Notes under the pieces: model-generated | Database searches by the model: none | Told to the model about the DNA's origin: nothing | What the model saw: only the letters and a program-made list of their open reading frames with translations | Made by a program: the position numbers and the translations under genes | Origin: an uncultured Saprospiraceae bacterium | GTDB lineage: Bacteria > Bacteroidota > Bacteroidia > Chitinophagales > Saprospiraceae | Length of the DNA: 64,000 nucleotides | NCBI GenBank assembly: GCA_937928405.1 | Contig: CALFWZ010000114.1 | Span: forward strand, 37,923 to 101,922 | Direction of reading: 5' to 3' | Shown here: positions 33,645 through 42,018 of the stretch, in pieces | Position numbering within the stretch: position 1 is the stretch's first letter | How the letters are laid out: each line of letters begins with the position of its first letter

Positions 33645-34628
33645 ATGAAGCAAACAATTACCTGTTTAATTTTTTGGTTAGCTAGCATCTCGTTAGCAGC
33701 ACAACAGGCACCGCAATACAGTTTGTTTTCTTTAAATAAGTATAATTTTAATCCTGCTTATGCCGGTTTGGACAATAGTCTTAGCATTACTGGCGTTTAT
33801 CGAAAGCAATGGGTAGACTTACCTGGATCACCGTCCACACAAACAGTAAATGCCCACTTGCCAGTGTATCGATTGAGCGGGGGATTTGGCATAAATATTG
33901 AAAATGAAGAGCAGGGGCCCGAACGAACAACTTCCGCTACGGCCAGCTATAATTACTGGTTGCCAGTAGGCAAGCAGCATCTTCTCACAATAGGTTTATC
34001 CGGTGGATTACTGGAAAAATCTCTCGACGGAACTCAATTAAGAGCTCCCGACGGCATTTATGGCAACGACCCCACTAATATTGAACATAACGATGGATCA
34101 CTTCCGCTAACTGAAGTTAGAGCAATGGCTCCGATTTTTAACGCGGGCGTATACTTTCAGAGCCAACAATTCGAAATAGGATTGTCTGTAAGTAATTTGA
34201 CAGAATCACAAATTTCGCCCAATGGAGGAAATGCCAACACAAAAATTTCTTTGAATCGGAATTATTTTCTTATTTTTGCAAAGAATTTCGAAATTGGAAG
34301 CACATTTACACTACACCCCTCCTTGCTTATAAAGTCAGATTTGATAGAGCATCAGATAGAATTATCAGCTTTATTGAAGTATAATGACAATATATTTGGA
34401 GGTGCTTCGTTTAGAGGTTATAATTCTAATACGGTTGATGCCGTAGCAATAATTGCAGGATTTAAGTTAAACCCTAAGATGACCGTTGCTTACGCATATG
34501 ATCTTACTCTATCGGCTCTTAAGTCGGTTAGCAATGGATCGCATGAAATAATGGTTAATTATAACTTGAATAAAGCAATTGGAGCAGGAATTCCTCCAAA
34601 CATTATCTACAATCCTCGATTTTTATAA
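33645..34628 (+). CDS. PorP/SprF-family type IX secretion membrane protein
   Basis: A 327-residue outer-membrane protein with a signal peptide ending near SLAAQQ. The family hallmark QYSLFSLNKYNFNPAYAGLDNSLSITGVYRKQW is split across residues 23-57; an alternating beta-strand barrel follows, and the C-terminus ends in an aromatic/Leu context (PRFL). PorP/SprF proteins help secrete or anchor specific T9SS cargo and are often multicopy. It lies just upstream of gldK, consistent with a T9SS gene neighbourhood. Confidence 0.9.
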   Translation: MKQTITCLIFWLASISLAAQQAPQYSLFSLNKYNFNPAYAGLDNSLSITGVYRKQWVDLPGSPSTQTVNAHLPVYRLSGGFGINIENEEQGPERTTSATASYNYWLPVGKQHLLTIGLSGGLLEKSLDGTQLRAPDGIYGNDPTNIEHNDGSLPLTEVRAMAPIFNAGVYFQSQQFEIGLSVSNLTESQISPNGGNANTKISLNRNYFLIFAKNFEIGSTFTLHPSLLIKSDLIEHQIELSALLKYNDNIFGGASFRGYNSNTVDAVAIIAGFKLNPKMTVAYAYDLTLSALKSVSNGSHEIMVNYNLNKAIGAGIPPNIIYNPRFL

Positions 34629-34846
34629 AGAGGAATATTATTCTACATTTTTGAGAACAACCTAAGTACCTTAGCCAAATCTAACAATATAGAACTAGCA
34701 AACAAGCTTTGCAGAGCATTTTTGGCGTGTACTTTGACATATATCAAACAATAACTGCGAATAAGTTTTTGTTTTTATATAAACGAACTATATTTACGTT
34801 TACTTTTTTGCTTATTATCAATCTGAAGGAAAACTCGGGTGTTAAA

Positions 34847-36082
34847 ATGAAAAAACTATTAAAAACTTCTTTAGCGCTATTTTGCGTAGCGCTAATCGTT
34901 TCCGCTTGCGGAACAGGGCAGACCGGCCAATTAGTCGGAGTTGACAATCGTCCCTCTTGGAAGGGTATTAATCCTTTCGGCATGGTTTATATACCATCGG
35001 GGACATTGCATATCGGTCCCAGTGATCAGGATGTAGCGAATACAATGGTCCAACGGCAGAAATCTATCTCTATCTCCGGTTTTTATATGGATGATACAGA
35101 AATTACCAATAATGAGTACCGGCAATTCGTGTACTGGGTAAAGGATAGTATTTCACACACCCTTCTAGACAACTACTACGAAACCGATAGCGGGGAAGAG
35201 TTAATCGATTGGGAAATGGAAATTGATCCTACCGATGAAACACTCGATGAGCTTTTTTACCAAGGAGATGAAAAATTCGCTGGTAAAAAAGAACTAAACG
35301 TGTCTAAACTGGAATATGAATTCCAATGGTATGATTGGCAAGCTGCCGCTCACCAAAAAGACGCCAACCGTACGGCTCACATCAAAAAAGACAAAGTACT
35401 GGTTTATCCGGATACGTTAGTTTGGATTCGCGACTTCGCTTATTCTTATAACGAACCAATGGCTCGTAACTATTTCTGGCACCCAGCTTATGATGATTAT
35501 CCAGTAGTTGGAGTTGATTGGAAAATGGCTGCGGCTTTCTCTTACTGGAGAACTAAACTTTGGAATTCTTACGAAGGAAACGGTGTGAACAGTGAAGATT
35601 TCCGTTTACCAACCGAACACGAATGGGAATATGCTGCTCGTGGAGGTCATGACTTAGCGCCATATCCATGGGGTGGGTACTATGTTCGTAACGCCAAAGG
35701 TTGTTTATTAGCTAACTTCAAGCCTGGTCGTGGTAATTATCCAGAAGATGGCGGTCTTTACACCGTAAAAGCGGATGCTTATTTCCCGAACGATTATGGT
35801 CTATATAATATGGCTGGAAACGTTGCCGAATGGACCAATACGGCTTTTCACGAAAATGCTTATTCTTTCTTACATGATTTGAATCCTGATCTACGCTACG
35901 ATGCGAAGGATGATGATGCTGAGGCTCAAAAGCGAAAAGTAATTCGTGGAGGATCCTGGAAAGATATCGCTTATTTTATGCAGACCGGTACTCGTCACTG
36001 GGAATTTCAAGACACCACTAAGTCTTACGTAGGATTCCGTTGTGCACTGACGTTCCTTGGACGTTCAATTAATGATTTCTAA
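34847..36082 (+). CDS. gldK: Gliding motility/T9SS lipoprotein GldK (PorK)
   Basis: An outer-membrane lipoprotein of the T9SS periplasmic ring. The ATG at 34847 starts a lipoprotein signal peptide (LIVSAC, Cys21); a TTG 138 bases upstream was rejected. The 411-residue protein has the formylglycine-generating-enzyme-like fold: GMVYIPSGTLHIGPSDQD, FYMDDTEITNNEYRQFVYW, RLPTEHEWEYAARGG, YGLYNMAGNVAEWT and VIRGGSWKD. In GldK this fold is structural. A strong hairpin terminator separates it from gldL, which is unusual for an operon that normally reads through. Confidence 0.95.
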   Translation: MKKLLKTSLALFCVALIVSACGTGQTGQLVGVDNRPSWKGINPFGMVYIPSGTLHIGPSDQDVANTMVQRQKSISISGFYMDDTEITNNEYRQFVYWVKDSISHTLLDNYYETDSGEELIDWEMEIDPTDETLDELFYQGDEKFAGKKELNVSKLEYEFQWYDWQAAAHQKDANRTAHIKKDKVLVYPDTLVWIRDFAYSYNEPMARNYFWHPAYDDYPVVGVDWKMAAAFSYWRTKLWNSYEGNGVNSEDFRLPTEHEWEYAARGGHDLAPYPWGGYYVRNAKGCLLANFKPGRGNYPEDGGLYTVKADAYFPNDYGLYNMAGNVAEWTNTAFHENAYSFLHDLNPDLRYDAKDDDAEAQKRKVIRGGSWKDIAYFMQTGTRHWEFQDTTKSYVGFRCALTFLGRSINDF

Positions 36083-36100
36083 TCTTTAAGAAAATAAACA

Positions 36101-36140
36101 ATCGAAAGCATAATCGAATCTGATTATGCTTTCGATTTTC
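36101..36140 (+). terminator. Terminator-like hairpin between gldK and gldL
   Basis: A perfect 15-bp stem ATCGAAAGCATAATC (36101-36115) and GATTATGCTTTCGAT (36122-36136) encloses a 6-base loop and is followed by a short T-rich tail. Confidence 0.8.
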
Positions 36141-36306
36141 TTTGACACAGAATTATTCGAATCCTTTCAATTGAAATTAATCTCAACAGAATTGTAACTT
36201 TTTTAACCCTGAACGTTATGTTCAAGGGTATAACTATCAACATTTGTGTTAATATATAACCCATACTATTAACTCATTTAAATAACCTTTTTAAAAGAAC
36301 AGAAAA

Positions 36307-36909
36307 ATGGCCTTTTACAAATCTCCTTGGTTTAAGTATTTAAAGAATTTTATTATTGGTGTAGGTGCCGCCGTCGTAATGGTTGGAGCACTTTTCAAAA
36401 TCCAATCTTGGGAAGGTGGATCTGAAATGTTGACTGCTGGTCTATTAACAGAAGCATTCTTATTCCTTATGTTAGGAGTATTACCTCCAGACAAAGATTA
36501 TTACTGGGAAAAATTATACCCAGGTCTAGAAAATTACGACTCTAAGATTCAGCCGCTAACTGCCGGCCCAGTAGGTGCTTCTGCTCCTTCTCTAAATGGT
36601 GAAGTAGTTGAGCAGCAATTAGGTGGTATGTTATCTGAACTTCAGACGATGTCCGCTAGCTTAGTTTCTTTAAAATCATTACAGGAAGTTGATTTTTCCA
36701 GCACTGGAGATCAATTAAAGTCTATGAGCAACTTCTACACTCGTATGAACGAAGCTATGGCTACCATGAATGATTCTTTGGAAGACACCAAGCGTTACCA
36801 AGAGCAGATTTCTGCCCTAAACAGAAACCTCGGATCTCTAAACTCAGTTTATGGAAACGTTCTTTCTGCAATGGCTTCATCTGCCAGCACTGGTAAAAAA
36901 GTAGGATAA
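36307..36909 (+). CDS. gldL: Gliding motility/T9SS inner-membrane protein GldL (PorL)
   Basis: The cytoplasmic-membrane motor subunit that with GldM uses the proton gradient to power type IX secretion and gliding. The 200-residue protein has two transmembrane helices (about 14-30 and 40-58) with a conserved Glu in the second region (GLLTEAFLFLMLGV); a cytoplasmic coiled-coil tail follows. The KIQSWEGGSEML loop is typical. gldM begins 47 bases downstream. The gap upstream from gldK is 224 bases and contains a terminator hairpin. Confidence 0.95.
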   Translation: MAFYKSPWFKYLKNFIIGVGAAVVMVGALFKIQSWEGGSEMLTAGLLTEAFLFLMLGVLPPDKDYYWEKLYPGLENYDSKIQPLTAGPVGASAPSLNGEVVEQQLGGMLSELQTMSASLVSLKSLQEVDFSSTGDQLKSMSNFYTRMNEAMATMNDSLEDTKRYQEQISALNRNLGSLNSVYGNVLSAMASSASTGKKVG

Positions 36910-36956
36910 TCCTTAGGGTTTCCTCCATTATTAATAATATAAAAACCTAATAGGAT

Positions 36957-38489
36957 ATGTCAATACCCAAGGAACCGCGGCAGTTGATGATCAATATCAT
37001 GTACTTAGTACTTACAGCGATGTTGGCCCTCAACGTATCCGCGGAAATATTTAATGCATTTAAACTGGTAGACAAAGGTCTCCAGAAGTCTAACTCAGTG
37101 CTTGATTCATCCAACGAAGGAGTACCTGGTCAGATTCAAACTTTGGCTAAGAAAAAGCCAGAGTTGAAAATTTACGGTGAAAAAGCTCCACAAGTACGAG
37201 CACTTTCAAAGGAATTTGTAGAATATGTTGATGGTATATGGACCAGCATGGCCGAATACTATCCACTAGATGATCCAAAGTATCCTGGTGAATTGAAAAA
37301 TAAGAAGAATAAGGATATTGCTACCCGAATGCTTGTTACAGAAGGCACGGGAGAAGAATTAAAAGCAAAAATCCTTGAATACAAGCAAAAATTCTTAGCT
37401 TTAGTAGACGAAAAGGACCGAGCAGGTTTTGCTTCTAAAATTGCCTTAGAGATCGATGATAAATCTTGGCAAGACGCTAAAGGTAAAACAAGCTGGTCGG
37501 ATTATAACTTCCGTCAGATGCCTGTTGGAGCCTTGATGCCAATGTTTACCAAATTTAAGAATGATGCTAAATCGACAGAAGCAGCTATTCTAAACTATTA
37601 CCTCGAGAAAGTAGGTGGTGAAGATATCGTACTGGACAAATTCCAGGTAGTTTCTTCTCCTGATAAAACTTACGTAATTCAGGGTGAGCAGTTTAAAACA
37701 GATGTATTTTTGAGTGCTTCGGCTTCTCAATCTTCTAGTACAGGTGTTTCCATCAGCGTAAATGGTAGAAAATTACCCGTTAAAGACGGAGTAGCTACTT
37801 ACACAGAAGGAGCAAATGGTACTGGTATTAAGAAATATAATGCGTCTATCAGCGTTACTAATCCAGTAACCAATGAAACAAAGACCTACAAGAAAGGCTT
37901 CGAATACGAAGTTGGACTACGTAGTGTAAGTGTTTCTGCTGATAAAATGAATGTATTTTACATCGGAGTACAAAACCCAGTTTCTGTTTCGGCAGCAGGT
38001 GTACCAACTAATTCTTTGAAAGTAAATGGTTCTGGTATCACATTAAAGCCAAACGGTAAAGGTAAATATGTTGCAACTGCTTCTAAGCCAGGTCAAGCAA
38101 ATATTACGGTAAGTGGAGAAGGGTTGAAAGCAACCAAATTCCCATTCCGTATCAAGCGTATTCCTGATCCAGTTGCTCGATTGAGTAAGAACTCAGGAGG
38201 AACAATGGGTAACGGAGAATTCAAAGCACAAGGTGGGGTAGGAGCATTCCTAGATAACTTTGACTTTGATGCAAAATGTAAAATTCAAGGATATATGTTG
38301 ACCAAATTGGCTCCTCGCCAGGATCCAATTGAATCGAACAATGCCGGTGCTCGTTATAACGACAAGTCCAGCCGTTTGGTTAAATCAGCAAAACCTGGTG
38401 ATACTTATTACTTTGATAATGTAAAAGCTAAGTGCCCTGGTGATTCTGCCGGTCGTAAGATCAATTCCATGGTATTTAAAATTAAATAA
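36957..38489 (+). CDS. gldM: Gliding motility/T9SS protein GldM (PorM)
   Basis: The second motor subunit: one N-terminal transmembrane helix (LMINIMYLVLTAMLALNVSAEIF, after the SIPKEPRQ start) and a large periplasmic region of stacked domains that reaches the GldK/GldN ring. The length of 510 residues is normal. The periplasmic part includes the PVGALMPMFTKFKNDAKSTEA helix and Ig-like beta domains. Part of the gldL-gldM-gldN unit, with gldN 20 bases downstream. Confidence 0.95.
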   Translation: MSIPKEPRQLMINIMYLVLTAMLALNVSAEIFNAFKLVDKGLQKSNSVLDSSNEGVPGQIQTLAKKKPELKIYGEKAPQVRALSKEFVEYVDGIWTSMAEYYPLDDPKYPGELKNKKNKDIATRMLVTEGTGEELKAKILEYKQKFLALVDEKDRAGFASKIALEIDDKSWQDAKGKTSWSDYNFRQMPVGALMPMFTKFKNDAKSTEAAILNYYLEKVGGEDIVLDKFQVVSSPDKTYVIQGEQFKTDVFLSASASQSSSTGVSISVNGRKLPVKDGVATYTEGANGTGIKKYNASISVTNPVTNETKTYKKGFEYEVGLRSVSVSADKMNVFYIGVQNPVSVSAAGVPTNSLKVNGSGITLKPNGKGKYVATASKPGQANITVSGEGLKATKFPFRIKRIPDPVARLSKNSGGTMGNGEFKAQGGVGAFLDNFDFDAKCKIQGYMLTKLAPRQDPIESNNAGARYNDKSSRLVKSAKPGDTYYFDNVKAKCPGDSAGRKINSMVFKIK

Positions 38490-38509
38490 ACCATATATAA
38501 CTGTTTGTT

Positions 38510-39376
38510 ATGAAGATCTATGTGAAAATTTTAAGTTTATGTTTTTTGGGGATGATTCTTTTCTCCACCAAATCCTACGCTCAAATCCCGGAAACGGTAA
38601 GAACGGAGGCTAGTGATCCAGATGGCGATCGTCCATTGGATGACATTGTTGAAAAAAGAATTATTGACGAAAGAATGGTATTGCCATACCAGCCTATTCG
38701 AGAAGCAGATGTTTTCTGGGAAAAGCGGGTTTGGCGAGTAATTGATATTCGTGAGAAGATGAATCTTCCTTTCGCGTATCCTGAAATGCCTTTCTTCTCA
38801 ATTTTGATGGACGCTGCCGTCAATGGTGATATTACCGTTTACAGCACGGAGGACGATAAATTCTCCGCATCTCTGCCCGCCGACGAAGTAGCTACCATGG
38901 GTGCTACCGCCGATACCGTAATTACCTTCGATCCGGAGACTTACGAAGAGCAGATTCAGGTGGTCCGTAACGAATTGAATCCAGAAGATGTAAATCGCTT
39001 TCGAATTAAGGAAGTTTGGTTTTTTGATGAGCAAACTTCTACTTTACAGGCTCGTATCTTAGGTATTGCACCGATGATCGACGTTAAAGATGAAAATGGT
39101 AATTTCCGATATGAGAAGCCTATGTTTTGGGCTTATTATCCGGAATGTCGCGAGATTCTCGCTCGTCATAAAGTCTTTAATCAAGGTAATGATGCTGCTC
39201 CTATGACTTGGGAAGATACTTTCGAAATGCGTTTCTTTTCTAGCTATATTATGAAAGCCTCTAACGTACACGATTATCGTTTACAAGATACGTACTCCGG
39301 AGTCGATCTACTGCTAGAAGCTGACAAGATCAAACAAGAAATCTTTAACTGGGAACATGATCTTTGGTCCTACTAA
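38510..39376 (+). CDS. gldN: Gliding motility/T9SS protein GldN (PorN)
   Basis: A periplasmic ring component that binds GldK. The 288-residue protein has a signal peptide ending near KSYAQIP, then the family segments RMVLPYQPIREADVFWEKRVWRVID and REKMNLPF split over residues 52-86, and the KEVWFFDEQTSTLQARILGIAP region. It is last in the T9SS cluster; a strong terminator follows after about 40 bases. Confidence 0.95.
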   Translation: MKIYVKILSLCFLGMILFSTKSYAQIPETVRTEASDPDGDRPLDDIVEKRIIDERMVLPYQPIREADVFWEKRVWRVIDIREKMNLPFAYPEMPFFSILMDAAVNGDITVYSTEDDKFSASLPADEVATMGATADTVITFDPETYEEQIQVVRNELNPEDVNRFRIKEVWFFDEQTSTLQARILGIAPMIDVKDENGNFRYEKPMFWAYYPECREILARHKVFNQGNDAAPMTWEDTFEMRFFSSYIMKASNVHDYRLQDTYSGVDLLLEADKIKQEIFNWEHDLWSY

Positions 39377-39418
39377 TAGATTATCTGTTTTAAGCTAACA
39401 AATAGTATAAATATTTTG

Positions 39419-39456
39419 AAAAAGGTTTATCGGACAATTGTTCGGTAAACCTTTTT
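39419..39456 (+). terminator. Terminator after gldN
   Basis: AAAAAGGTTTA (39419-39429) pairs with TAAACCTTTTT (39446-39456) around an inner palindrome ACAATTGT. The A/T flanks could make it bidirectional. Confidence 0.85.
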
Positions 39457-39515
39457 CTGTTTAAGTACTTTGACAAAATTATAGGTAAGTCTACTAAATT
39501 TATGGACAAGTTCCT

Positions 39516-39523
39516 TATATTTG
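39516..39523 (+). promoter_or_regulatory. -7 box upstream of the C39 exporter
   Basis: TATATTTG matches TAnnTTTG. Transcription would begin near 39530, giving a leader of about 245 nt before the exporter ATG. A TTG(ACA) at 39470-39472 lies too far upstream to pair with it. Confidence 0.45.
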
Positions 39524-39528
39524 AGATG

Positions 39529-39745
39529 ACAGATTTTAGTCTAAGTGATTTCGGATGACTAAAAATTTGTCTTTTCTTTCCACTCTACGTATTACCCATC
39601 CGCTTGTGCGGTTTCTTTACTTCGGATATTGCCCCTATCCGACTATATGGAATCGTTGACTCATTGTGCCATAATAGCTAAACTTATTAGGCTGCAGGAA
39701 TTCCCGGCCGATAGGTAGGTTTAATAAAAAAAATCCTACTTTTTT
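39529..39745 (+). ncRNA. Candidate structured leader RNA or small RNA with terminator
   Basis: Starting at the expected transcription start, ACAGATTTTAGTC pairs with GACTAAAAATTTGT (one bulge). Then CCGC/GCGG and TCGGATA/TATCCGA hairpins follow, then CTATATGG with CCATAATAG. The region ends in GTAGG...CCTAC plus six T (39740-39745). It could be an attenuator/riboswitch-like leader or an independent small RNA. No Rfam family was recognised by eye. Confidence 0.4.
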
Positions 39746-39776
39746 ATCTCGTAGAATTATTTTAGAATAAAGTCTA

Positions 39777-41972
39777 ATGTTTAAAAAGAAATTTCCCTTT
39801 TATCGGCAATATGACAGTATGGATTGTGGTCCTACCTGTTTGAAGATGATCGCTGAACATTATGGTAAGACCTTCTCTTTACAAACATTAAGAGATAAAA
39901 GCTATATCGATCGAGAAGGCGTATCATTGATGGGAATTAGTGAAGCGGCGGAGCAAATTGGGATGCAAACTTTGGCTTTGCGGTTGCCCTATGAGCATGA
40001 AGATGAGGAAGAAGCATCACTCTTACAAGTAGGATTACCGTGTATTGTACACTGGCAACAGCGACATTTTGTGGTTGTGTATGATTTGGATCATAAACAT
40101 GTTTGGGTGGCTGATCCGGCAAAGGGTAAAATGAAACTTACTCGAAAAGCGTTTGAACGGGGGTGGATGTCGGATGGTGAAACAGGGATTACCCTGATTT
40201 TAGAGCCAGGACCTGATTTTTTTGCCGAAGAGGGAGAAAAGGTGAACCGGACGGGTTTTGGATTTTTATTCAGACATTTACTTAACTACAAACGACTAGT
40301 TGCCCAGCTATTTATAGGTCTTTTGCTGGCTAGTATTTTTCAATTAATTTTTCCCTTCCTTACCCAAGCTTTAGTCGATATCGGGATCGAAAATCAGGAT
40401 ATCGATTTTATCTACTTGATTCTCATCGCGCAGTTAATGATTTTTTTGGGTAGAATTATGGTGCAGTTTCTACAAAGCTGGATACTCTTACATATCGGTA
40501 CTAGGATCAACGTAAGTTTAATCGCAGATTTTTTGATGAAGCTCATTCGCTTGCCCATTGGATTTTTTGATGCGAAATCTACCGGTGATTTGTTACAACG
40601 AATTAATGACCATGACCGAATTGAACGTTTTTTGACAGATTCTACGTTAGTTACTATTTTTTCTTTTTTCAATATCATCGTATTTAGTATTGTCCTATTG
40701 GTGTATAATCGATTGATCTTTTTCATCTTTTTGCTCTCGAGTATTTTATATGTTTTTTGGGTGACTATTTTTTTGAAAAAAAGAAGAACCGTTGATTACC
40801 AAAACTTCCAACATGCGGCTGATAATCGTAATACCTTGATTGAACTTATTCAGGGAATGGAAGAGATTAAACTTCAAAATAGTGAAAAGAAACGCCGCTG
40901 GCAATGGACAAATATTCAGGCGAGATTATTTCATGTAGGAATGAAGTCGCTGCGTATCACACAATACCAGGATATTGGAGCTGGTTTTATTACCCAACTA
41001 AAAGATATTCTTATTTCGTTTTTCGCTGCTAAGGCCGTGATTGATGGGCAAATGACTCTTGGAATGATGCTAGCGGTACAATACATTATTGGCCAACTAA
41101 ATACACCTCTTACCCAACTTATTACGTTTATTAGGAGTGCTCAGGATGCTCAGATCAGCTTGGATCGATTGGGTGAAATTCATGAAAAAGAAGAAGAGGC
41201 CGAGATAGGCGGACAAATAAATGTGATGCCCACTACTGGGAATTTTATGATTGAAAATATGACTTTTAGCTATAATCCTATTTCTGCTCCCGTCTTAAAA
41301 AATATAAATTTAGAAATACCCCGTGGAAAAATTACGGCCATCGTAGGGACAAGTGGTAGTGGAAAAACTACCTTAATAAAATTATTATTAGGATTTTACA
41401 AACCCTCGGAAGGGACTATCAAGTTGGGAGGAGTCAATCTAGATAATCTAAATAAAAGAAATTGGCGAGGGGTGTGCGGAGCTGTCAAACAAGACGGTTT
41501 TATTTTTTCTGATACCATTGCCAATAATATCAGTGAATGCGATCAACAACCAGATCGAGTCAAATTAGTAAGAGCTGTTGATATTGCTAATATTCAAGAA
41601 TATATCGAATCATTACCATTGGGATATAATACCATGATTGGGGCACGTGGAAATGGAATTAGTCAGGGACAACGACAGCGATTATTGATTGCTAGAGCCG
41701 TTTATAAAAATCCAGATTTTTTATTTTTTGACGAGGCCACTAATGCGTTAGACGCACAGAATGAAAAGAAAATCATGGAAAACATGGACGAATTTTTTCG
41801 AAGTCGAACCGTGGTTGTCGTAGCGCATCGTTTAAGTACGGTAAAAAATGCTGATAAAATAGTGGTATTAGAAAAAGGTGATTTGATCGAAGAAGGTACT
41901 CATGAAGAACTCGTTGCTCAAAAAGGAGCTTATTTTACGCTGGTGAAAAATCAATTGGAATTAGGGAATTAG
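39777..41972 (+). CDS. C39-peptidase ABC exporter (bacteriocin/double-glycine peptide type)
   Basis: A 731-residue SunT/LahT-type transporter: an N-terminal C39 cysteine peptidase, a transmembrane domain and an ATPase. The peptidase triad is Cys17 (QYDSMDCGPTC), His97 (RHFVVVYD) and Asp113 (ADPAKG), all present, so leader cleavage after a GG-type site is expected. About six helices span 165-450. The ATPase has Walker A GTSGSGKTT (from 524), signature ISQGQRQ (from 628, a variant of LSGGQ) and Walker B ending at Asp652. HlyD and a second exporter follow. No substrate peptide gene was identified. Confidence 0.93.
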   Translation: MFKKKFPFYRQYDSMDCGPTCLKMIAEHYGKTFSLQTLRDKSYIDREGVSLMGISEAAEQIGMQTLALRLPYEHEDEEEASLLQVGLPCIVHWQQRHFVVVYDLDHKHVWVADPAKGKMKLTRKAFERGWMSDGETGITLILEPGPDFFAEEGEKVNRTGFGFLFRHLLNYKRLVAQLFIGLLLASIFQLIFPFLTQALVDIGIENQDIDFIYLILIAQLMIFLGRIMVQFLQSWILLHIGTRINVSLIADFLMKLIRLPIGFFDAKSTGDLLQRINDHDRIERFLTDSTLVTIFSFFNIIVFSIVLLVYNRLIFFIFLLSSILYVFWVTIFLKKRRTVDYQNFQHAADNRNTLIELIQGMEEIKLQNSEKKRRWQWTNIQARLFHVGMKSLRITQYQDIGAGFITQLKDILISFFAAKAVIDGQMTLGMMLAVQYIIGQLNTPLTQLITFIRSAQDAQISLDRLGEIHEKEEEAEIGGQINVMPTTGNFMIENMTFSYNPISAPVLKNINLEIPRGKITAIVGTSGSGKTTLIKLLLGFYKPSEGTIKLGGVNLDNLNKRNWRGVCGAVKQDGFIFSDTIANNISECDQQPDRVKLVRAVDIANIQEYIESLPLGYNTMIGARGNGISQGQRQRLLIARAVYKNPDFLFFDEATNALDAQNEKKIMENMDEFFRSRTVVVVAHRLSTVKNADKIVVLEKGDLIEEGTHEELVAQKGAYFTLVKNQLELGN

Positions 41973-42018
41973 AAATCGAATAAACCAACCACGAATTATT
42001 GCATACTAACCTTAAATC

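Larger units (their letters stand above)
39377..39776. other. Structured 400-base gap between gldN and the C39 exporter
   Basis: It contains the gldN terminator (39419-39456), a -7 box (39516-39523), several hairpins (39529-39571, 39604-39615, 39634-39653) and a second terminator-like hairpin (39715-39745) ending 31 bases before the exporter ATG. Two tiny overlapping ORFs (39502-39558 and 39555-39659, 18 and 34 residues) are present but unsupported. Confidence 0.65.

Noticed and set aside
39484..39530. TTGACA at 39470 and TAAATTTA at 39495 as a promoter
   Set aside because: The -7 part lacks the final G and the perfect TATATTTG at 39516 fits better; kept only as a secondary possibility.
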